A stretch of DNA of 64,000 bases, taken from assembly GCA_903772945.1 (NCBI GenBank), contig CAICTM010000397.1, positions 1 to 64,000 on the forward strand. Direction: 5' to 3'. Positions 57,500 through 64,000 of this stretch are shown piece by piece. The DNA is from Seminavis robusta. Taxonomy: Eukaryota; Bacillariophyta; Bacillariophyceae; Naviculales; Naviculaceae. Every line of letters begins with the position of its first letter. The first letter of the stretch is position 1. A model generated the notes under the pieces. The model was not told the origin of the DNA. It saw only the letters and a program-made list of their open reading frames with translations, and did no database searches. The position numbers and the translations under genes are program-made.

Positions 57500-59318
57500 A
57501 TGTCTCATCTTCCCAAGAACTACCACAAATGGTCGTCTCCCCACGACAAGGAGGAGGTGAAAAGAATTGTCATTGCAAAGACTGGAAACCCCCCTCCAGA
57601 TTACTGGTGGATGGATGAGGAGGATAGGGAAAGTATTGAGGAGGAATGCTTCCCATACAGACCTTTCGAAAAGCCAAAGTCAACCGCTCGTCGCCTCACG
57701 TATGAGGCCTCGTACACAGCCAAACCCAACCCCCATCCCAACACAGCCAAACCCAACCCCCATCCCAATCCCCATCCCTACACAAACTTCTTCGACGAGA
57801 TCGAACAGGAGGAAGCCGTGGCATGCAATAATATGGAATATGAGCTGACTGAGGGCAGACTTGTGTTTAGGCCACCTGACTACATTGAGGACTACGCGGA
57901 TCCAAGTGCTCCCTATCATCTTCACTGCACCAAGTGCCACCTGATGCCGTGCGTGACCAAGACTTTGGAGGCAAAGGCCATACTCAGGAAGGTGGTCAAG
58001 AACCAAATGATCAAACGACCCAAGTGCAAGAAACAACTGGTGGACAATCTAACAACCAGCATTGATAAAATCAGGTGCCAAGTTTTGGCAATCAGATACA
58101 GAAAAGTCAATGTGTCTGCTTGTGTTACCGAACATGCCCTAAGTAATGTTGCTTTCCGGGCACACTTACTACCCAAGAGTTTGAGATTCGACTTTCCCAA
58201 TCCTGTGGACATACCCCGCAAAAGTGAGGAGGAGAAATCACAGGAGGAAGAAGCCAAGGCTCGTGCAGCTGCTGTTGCAAAGGCTGCCAAAGAGAAGAAG
58301 AGACAGGCAATGAAGCTGGCAATTAGGGACTTTGACTCTGACCATGATTCCTCCGACGAAGAATACTACCGCAAGTACATTGAAATTAAGCCATATGACC
58401 ATAAAGGGTGGGCCCTGATAAATCAGATGACGAAGGAAGTGGATGAGATCATGAAGGGCAAGTATACAAAATGGACCTGCCGAGCTGCAGTCAAAAAGGC
58501 TGCAGTCAAAAAAGATGCAGTCAAAAAAGCAGCCACAAAAGCCTCTGAAAAACCCAAGAAGGACGACCTCGTGTGGTATAGTAACAGTGATGGTGATGGT
58601 GACAGCGACGGTGACAGCAGCAGCCAGCGACAGCGACAAGAAAGCTCCTGATTCTTCTACTGCTCCTGATTCTTCTACTGTTCCGGGGAACAGTAACCGG
58701 AACAGTGACAGTGACGGTGACAGTGACAGTGACAGCCACAGTGACAGTGACGGTGACAGTGACAGTGACAGCCACAGTGACACAGAAGAGCCCAGTGGCA
58801 CAGAAGAGCCCAACACCCAAGGAGAGACAGAAGAGCACAAAGAGCCCAGCACCGAAGGAGTCATGGCCAAACTTGGTCAATTGGCAGCTGAGGGAAAGCT
58901 AATTTTCTCTCTCTCTGATTTGCCGGAATACAAGGAAGATGAAGAGGAGGTTGAAGAGGAGGTTGAAGAGGTCCCAACTCAGTCAGCCTCTCAGTTCTTC
59001 CAAGAGGTAGAGGTGCCAACTCAGTCCGCCTCTCAGTTTACATCTCAGTCTGCCCAGTTAACTCACATGCAAGAGAACCCCATTCAGGCAAGTACTGCCC
59101 TTGGCAAGAGAGCTAGCACGTCTGCTGAAGATTTTGCCTTTGCCAGGAGAAAGGCCAAGATCCCTAGGGTGTCAATTGAGCCCTCTGACGTGCCAATCAA
59201 GGACTACCAGGAATGCTTGGAGAACAGGGGCTATCAGTGGGAATGTTATGCCGACTGTTCATGTAGCAGTCAGACATTCTCAGAGTCTTGCAGTCAGCCT
59301 TTCCCTGAAGAGTACTAG
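57500..59318 (+). CDS. unrecognised Lys/Glu-rich protein in two overlapping open parts
   Basis: The first part (57500-58651, ATG start, 383 codons) has a PNPHPN repeat near residue 75, a C..CHLMPC motif, a long basic/acidic helix-like segment (EEEKSQEEEAKARAAAVAKAAKEKK) from about 245, and Lys/Ala repeats similar to linker-histone tails. The second part (58515-59318) continues in a different frame with Asp-Ser repeats, an EEEVEEEVEEVPTQSASQF stretch and a Cys-rich end. The two probably belong to one protein; whether splicing or a break joins them is unresolved. Composition suggests a nuclear or chromatin-associated product. No family is recognised. Confidence 0.45.
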
Positions 59319-59639
59319 AGTACCAGGAGGTTTGTAGTGCGAAGGTTTGTAGTGTGAATGCCGAGATGTGTGAAAGAGTGTGTAGTGTGAATGCCGAGAT
59401 ATGTGAATGACATGATAATGACCAAGAACAAGGAAAGTTAATGTTAATAGGTTTTAAAGTTAAGAATATCAAAACCTGGTATGTCCTCTGTGTTCCTCTC
59501 ATGCTCAAATATCATGCATGCGGGCCCTGTGCCCTGTGCTCCTCCTCTGTGGTGCTCCTCCTCTCCCCCTCTCGCAACTCATGCTCAAATCTCCCATGCT
59601 CCAATCTCTCGCAACCTCTCTTCTTCTTCTCTGTCATGC
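59319..59639. other. spacer between convergent ORFs
   Basis: It contains direct repeats such as GTAGTGTGAATGCCGAGAT (about 59347 and 59381). No gene is seen. Confidence 0.4.
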
Positions 59640-61262
59640 TCAAATCTGGTGGGGGAACCGGTAAACAACCAAGCCCTCAACAAGGTTTTGTCCCAGTTTC
59701 TCCTCCTCTTCTTCCGTGATCCATAGCTTATTTTTCGTCTTCTTCCCCTTGAGGGTGCTACGCTTAGGAAAGCCTGGGACGACCAATGCAGCAGACCGGC
59801 AGTAAACATATTCCAGGGATTTGGTAACATTGTGCTCGAGAGACCCTGCAGATTGCTGCTTCACCCATTTGGGACTCCATACTCCAATAGCAACCTTTTT
59901 CAAAAGATTTTTAGTAAAATTCCCTTGGTCTTTGCTGAGCACTGGCCCAATTTCAATGTTCTGTTCCGCCATCGATTTCAGCTTGGGGTCCATCCTGGAC
60001 ACCATGAACATGGCAAGCGGGAGAGCAAAGCACCAGTATAGGGCTGGTTCAGAAGTCTTCAAACTCTTAAGGGACCCACATGACGAAAGTGGGAGACACC
60101 AGCCATAAGTAGACCTGAGAATAATTTGCCCAATGAAGTTCTGGGTGAAAGTGAGGTCGGTGACTTTGTTGTGGGCCTGGTAGTTTGACTGAGTGGGAAT
60201 CAACTTGGATCCATTCAGTACGGTAGCATCAGGGATATGGTCTGCAAGGGGTTTGTAGTGGGCCACTGCCAAGAGTCGGGCGGTGCCATAGTTTGTGTTG
60301 GGGTCATACAATGTGTTAGTGTGATCCACTTTTTTAATCACATAACAGGCATCCCTGTGTTCTGGGATGTCTGGGTCCAGAAGGTAACCACAACCGGCGG
60401 CGCCAGGGTTTGGAAGGTAAGCATTGCCACTTGAAATGAGCTCCAGCAAGGGTGTCCCTTTGACGTATCTGTGCTCACACCCATTCCGATTCAATTCTTG
60501 CAGGATGGGATCCAGAACGTTCTCTACGAGTTTGATCTGTTCTTCAGCTGTCATTGCATCAATTTGGTTGGCCCTCGCTACACTCACAGGGCAGTTCAAT
60601 TCCCAGTCCTCACCATCCCATTGTACCACATTTTCCTGATTAAAGAACCTGGCCCGGGGGAATGTGAAGGCGAGGGGTGTCCCGTCTTCTGCCAAAAAGT
60701 CACCATGGGTCCGTTTGACTGTATAAGCACCACGGGGGACAGCATCACGTTTCCAGGGTGGCAAAGGGTTGGCAACAAAACCTCCAACAATATCACCTTC
60801 TCCAACATGTGCCTGGGGTTGATGGCCATTGGCGCGTTGGCGGTGGCACTTTCTTTCCTCACGGTCCACAGCCATGTGGATAGTGTAGTCCAAAATTGGA
60901 CCACAGCCAAATGCTTTCCCATCTCTTCCTGCTGTGGTCAAGAGTGCATTGCGCGGGTTCCGTCTGGGTACATTCTGTCTGGGCACCAGGGCCGTACCAC
61001 CACGGGTAGCTGTACCACCAGCTACCGCGCGGCCGGATGAAGCTGCTGCTGCTCGGCCGGATGAAGCTGCTGTGGAAGCTGTACCACCAGCTGCTGCTCG
61101 GCCGGATGAAGCTGCTGTGGCTGTGGTGGATGAAGCTGTGGTGGATGAAGCTGCGGCAGCGGCGGGGCGTTTGATACGTCTGGGGGGCATCTTCTGATCC
61201 TCCTGTGGATCATGCTCTGCAGAACGTTTCTGAGGCGAGAAGTGAAGACGACGTGGTTCCAT
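59640..61262 (-). CDS. unrecognised 540-aa protein, intact frame
   Basis: ATG at 61262. The first ~100 residues are basic and then Ala/Ser/Thr/Gly-rich (repeats of ASSGRAAAGGTA), like a disordered or nuclear targeting tail. From about 110 the sequence is well-behaved globular protein: GCGPILDYTIHMAVDREERK, FPRARFFNQENVVQWDGEDW, a GCGYLLDPDIPEHRDACYVI block, YGTARLLAVAHYKPLADHIP, and a C-terminal Lys/Glu segment. I recognise no domain. It is the best-preserved ORF of the island and the best candidate for a structural or replication protein if the island is a mobile or virus-like element; that is speculation. Confidence 0.5.
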   Translation of the reverse strand: MEPRRLHFSPQKRSAEHDPQEDQKMPPRRIKRPAAAAASSTTASSTTATAASSGRAAAGGTASTAASSGRAAAASSGRAVAGGTATRGGTALVPRQNVPRRNPRNALLTTAGRDGKAFGCGPILDYTIHMAVDREERKCHRQRANGHQPQAHVGEGDIVGGFVANPLPPWKRDAVPRGAYTVKRTHGDFLAEDGTPLAFTFPRARFFNQENVVQWDGEDWELNCPVSVARANQIDAMTAEEQIKLVENVLDPILQELNRNGCEHRYVKGTPLLELISSGNAYLPNPGAAGCGYLLDPDIPEHRDACYVIKKVDHTNTLYDPNTNYGTARLLAVAHYKPLADHIPDATVLNGSKLIPTQSNYQAHNKVTDLTFTQNFIGQIILRSTYGWCLPLSSCGSLKSLKTSEPALYWCFALPLAMFMVSRMDPKLKSMAEQNIEIGPVLSKDQGNFTKNLLKKVAIGVWSPKWVKQQSAGSLEHNVTKSLEYVYCRSAALVVPGFPKRSTLKGKKTKNKLWITEEEEEKLGQNLVEGLVVYRFPHQI

Positions 61263-61952
61263 TTCTTCTGGATCCTCCCGTGTTCCATTTCTTCTGGATC
61301 CTCCCGTGGATCATGCTCCATTTCTTCTGGATCCTCCTGTGGACACCACCACCACCACTTCCTGGACCACACTACCACTACCACCACTCCACCACTACCA
61401 CTACCACCACTTCCTGGGTGATTGTGGTTGGGTCGGTTCCAGTTGGGTCGTTGGGTCGGTTGGGTCGGTTCCATTCACAGGGTCGGTTCCATTCACAGGG
61501 ATGAATTGCCCGTGAACGTCATAGTGGTCGCTCCACATGGACTGCCCATTGTTGTTGTTGGCGCCACCATGGCTCGGGTTGTTGTCAGACATCAGCAAAG
61601 AAAAACACTTGGACGGCTGCACACGGTGGTTGACTTGGACTGCGGGACTTGGATGACTTGGATGACTTGGGACTTGGATGACTTGGATGACTTGGACGGT
61701 GGACTTGGACTTGGACAATTTGGACTTGGGATTGATTTGTGCCCAGTTTGTGAGCCGGTTGTGAATTTGTGAATAGGTTCTTGTGAGCCGGTTGTGAATT
61801 TGTGAATAGGTTCGCTGCTGATGATGAAAGATGAATCCACCCACGTTGATGATTCAAGACCAATCCACGGTGGGTGGAGTGATGACGATGGGTGGAGTGA
61901 CAGCGATAGATAGTAGAGAGTAGCTATGGATTGGAGTGACAGCGATAGATAG
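61263..61952. other. short tandem repeats before the LTR
   Basis: It contains TTCTGGATCCTCC units (about 61265-61335), ACCACCACT runs (61340-61412), GACTTGGAT units (61635-61725), a 33-bp duplicated unit (GTGAGCCGGTTGTGAATTTG..., about 61750-61812) and GGAGTGACAGCGATAGATAG at about 61896 and 61934. No gene is supported. Confidence 0.6.
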
Positions 61953-62206
61953 TGTTGGAGGTTGTATTACAGACACCTCAATACAAATTAGTCGTTTATC
62001 CCAATCTAGTTATAGGGGATATCTATATCTATTCTCTAGTTACATACATGGGGAGTTTAACTGATCTATATGGTCACCCCCTTCACTATATCCTTTGAAG
62101 TTGAATCAATCCCAGAAAACATGGAGAAAGATCACTTCTTGGAAATAGCTTAACAGTAAAACAGTATTTTACCTTTACTAAGCTAGAGTGTTACTAGAAA
62201 CCAACA
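61953..62206 (+). repeat. long terminal repeat, 254 bp
   Basis: TGTTGG...CCAACA termini form a 6-bp inverted repeat with canonical TG...CA ends. A TATA-like CTATATCC lies near 62090, about 40 bp upstream of the sequence that matches the adjacent primer-binding site, a plausible promoter/R-region arrangement. Confidence 0.7.
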
Positions 62207-62220
62207 CTATTTCCAAGAAG
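62207..62220 (+). other. primer-binding-site candidate complementary to its own LTR
   Basis: CTATTTCCAAGAAG follows the LTR end directly and is the exact reverse complement of CTTCTTGGAAATAG at 62135-62148 inside the LTR. It does not resemble the initiator-tRNA-type binding site (TGGTATCAGAGC) used by many Copia elements. Confidence 0.55.
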
Positions 62221-62547
62221 ATTGCTCCTCGAATTTTCGAGGTATCGATATTGACCTTTATCCCATGGCAACAGCCTAGCAGGAAAAGGGCAACATCACG
62301 AAATCGTGCCTCACACTGACTCGCCGGAGGATCGACAGATCGACTCCGCAAAGGAATCAGCCAAACTGAGGTGTACCACATGGAAGAGTGAACGAAACTA
62401 CACCATCTACATGCTGGAAGCAACCTCGTACGACAGAAACTGAATGAGTTACGGCTGATTGAGTCAACAAGGCTACAGTACGGAGCAGAGGCTACTGTAC
62501 AGAGCCAAGACGAGTATCCGCACCGGTACCAGTACCGTACAAGAACA

Positions 62548-62777
62548 GCTCACAGGAGTGAGCGACAAACACTATCCTATGGAACGAGCAGAGATCAAGG
62601 ATCCAGCAGCCGTACCGTACTAACGCAAGAGTGGTAACAAGAGTTGCCACGAACGCCAAGCTCCCGGGAGTGAGCCGGAAGCAAACTCACAGGAGTGAGT
62701 GAACAACCGAAGACACCAAGCTCACAGGAGTGAGCGAACGGAGCAAGGATCCGAAGCAAGCTCACAGGAGTGTGAGC
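62548..62777 (+). repeat. five short hairpins with AGGA loops in the retroelement leader
   Basis: GCTCACAGGAGTGAGC at 62548-62563 and 62720-62735, with variants at 62660-62675, 62685-62700 and 62760-62777. The 62685 copy is ACTCACAGGAGTGAGT, where both sides of the closing pair changed together. The 62760 copy keeps the stem with a longer loop, and the 62660 copy has one mismatch. The AGGAGTG core recurs further downstream without the full stem. Confidence 0.7.
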
Positions 62778-64000
62778 AAGAACCATCAAGACTTTGTGCT
62801 GCGCAACACAGCCATCGTATGACTGGAGATACACTATCCCAGTACTGATACGGAAAACAACTAAACGAAGAAGACTCGACTCATCACACGTTCGAAGTGC
62901 AGGAGTGGTCGCCAAGCTATCTAGCTAGCTACCACGACAAGTCCAACCGGAACGGAGCAAGGCTCTGTATGGTACGGTACGGAGCAGAGGCTACTGTACG
63001 GACGCACCGAGCCTACAGGAGTGACACGAACGACAAGTTGTGTCAAACGAAAGAGGAACAACGCGAGCGTCTAGTGTCAGTCAACCGGAAGGAACAACAC
63101 GAGTGTGTTGTCGACCAGAAGAGGAACTAGATAACAAGTTCCAACAAGAAGAAGAATTACCACAGAGGTACTTCCGTGGGAGTTCCTCCAGCCTCACTAT
63201 CAAGCCATCGAAACAGTGCCGATAAAGAAGAGGTGCAAACCTTTTTGCGGCACGAAACAAGCCAAATTGCCAGGCCGGTTACTCGACAACGACAGGTCCT
63301 ACGGAAGGACTGTCATACACGGAAGTGGGCTACTATACTGTCACTGACAGGCCCTGCAGAGTGCAAGCACTCGAAGAGCCGAGGGAAGACAGATTCATCC
63401 AACGGCGACAGCGCCATTGCGATAAGAGCGAATTTGCGAATTTTGCAATTCCGCCGGCCAAGAACAAGACGACCGAAGCAATCGAACGACGATCGCTACT
63501 ACTGCTAACGCTTCAACTGTCAACAAGCCAAACAAGAGTCCACTACTGTCAACTGTTCGAGACGAACAACAGTAGATCGGCAGGAGTGTCAGCCAGAAGC
63601 TACCACTACTGCGACAGCAAGGACAACAAGAGCAGCCGACCGCTACCACTAGACAGTGGGTGCTACCGCTGCAACAAGAAGAACGGCGACGGCTACTACT
63701 AGCCAGTCACTGCCGCTATACCACAAGATTGGCAACGCCATTGCGTTGACAGTGGCAACAGCGCCATTGTGTCCATTGGCAACAAGAGAAGAAGTGCTGA
63801 CACGAAATTTGTGGTTTGTGAAGCCTTTCCACGGAATGGCAAAGAACAAGCCAAGCTGTTCACCGAACAGCAGCCACAAGCCGCTGAACGTCACAGCCAG
63901 GCGAAAAAGGTATCTTTTAGCGAAAAGTATCTTTCCAGCAGGAGTGTACCGAGCCAGATCAAGATCTCTCCGTACGACGGCAACAAGAGAATTTTCCGTG

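Larger units (their letters stand above)
61953..64000 (+). mobile_element. 5' part of an LTR retroelement (Copia-like LTR), runs off the window
   Basis: The element begins with a 254-bp LTR (61953-62206) bounded by TGTTGG and CCAACA, followed by a primer-binding-site candidate and a long leader with no clear gag by the window end. The LTR start (TGTTGGAGGTTGTATTACAG) is of the kind I associate with diatom Copia-type (CoDi) elements. Whether it is whole, and its age, cannot be judged without the 3' LTR. Confidence 0.65.

Noticed and set aside
62548-62777. CRISPR-like array of short repeats
   Set aside because: The repeats are 16-18 nt hairpins with irregular spacing in a eukaryotic LTR-element leader. 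There are no spacers of uniform length and no cas genes.

Overview
The window looks like nuclear DNA of a stramenopile alga, most likely a raphid pennate diatom. The support is architectural: short GT-AG introns of about 90-130 nt, a plant-type LRR receptor with a long low-complexity cytoplasmic N-terminus, very long secreted proteins with Ser-Pro-Thr linkers, a secreted Lys/Ser-rich protein of silaffin-like composition, and an LTR retroelement end. The species cannot be named from sequence alone.

Layout. 1-4.2 kb is gene-poor, with a triple TGACGTCA cluster and a cluster of GTCTC/GAGAC hairpins. 4.3-17.5 kb holds two paralogous membrane-anchored sulfotransferase-like genes (4288-5988 and 16060-17478, +) on either side of a giant LRR receptor-like gene (13991-6705, -). 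The C-terminal half of that gene contains a 432-bp array of six LRRs, and all ten single-base indels of the locus lie in it. 18.1-21.2 kb has two paralogous secreted Cys-rich proteins, one with a 26-nt exon. 22.1-23.8 kb has a ricin-B-like secreted protein and an unknown protein.

25.7-43 kb is the most striking block. A 1543-aa secreted protein (Cys modules alternating with Lys/Ser linkers) is followed by a roughly 2960-aa protein built from 13 copies of a 'CETAFAY...RWGW...IAHAVSC' domain on Pro-rich linkers. The smaller protein ends in one copy of the same domain, and the two genes share a near-identical motif of about 37 bp just upstream of their start codons. I infer a co-regulated pair of extracellular matrix, adhesion or frustule-associated proteins. 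A PA-domain, vacuolar-sorting-receptor-like gene follows (43.7-45.6 kb).

46.3-50 kb contains three tandem paralogs of a small Ser/Arg-rich family sharing a YLGKK...DGDGIF motif, with a TTAA-flanked MITE between the second and third. 51.5-52.8 kb is an RNI-type LRR protein. 53.4-61.9 kb is an island of unrecognised ORFs with simple repeats. It carries a RusA-type resolvase relic and a very divergent histone H3-like reading frame that is easy to miss. It may be an old mobile or virus-like insertion of unidentified family. From 61953 to the window edge lies the 5' part of an LTR retroelement. A 14-nt primer-binding-site candidate next to its LTR is perfectly complementary to a sequence inside the same LTR, which suggests self-priming.
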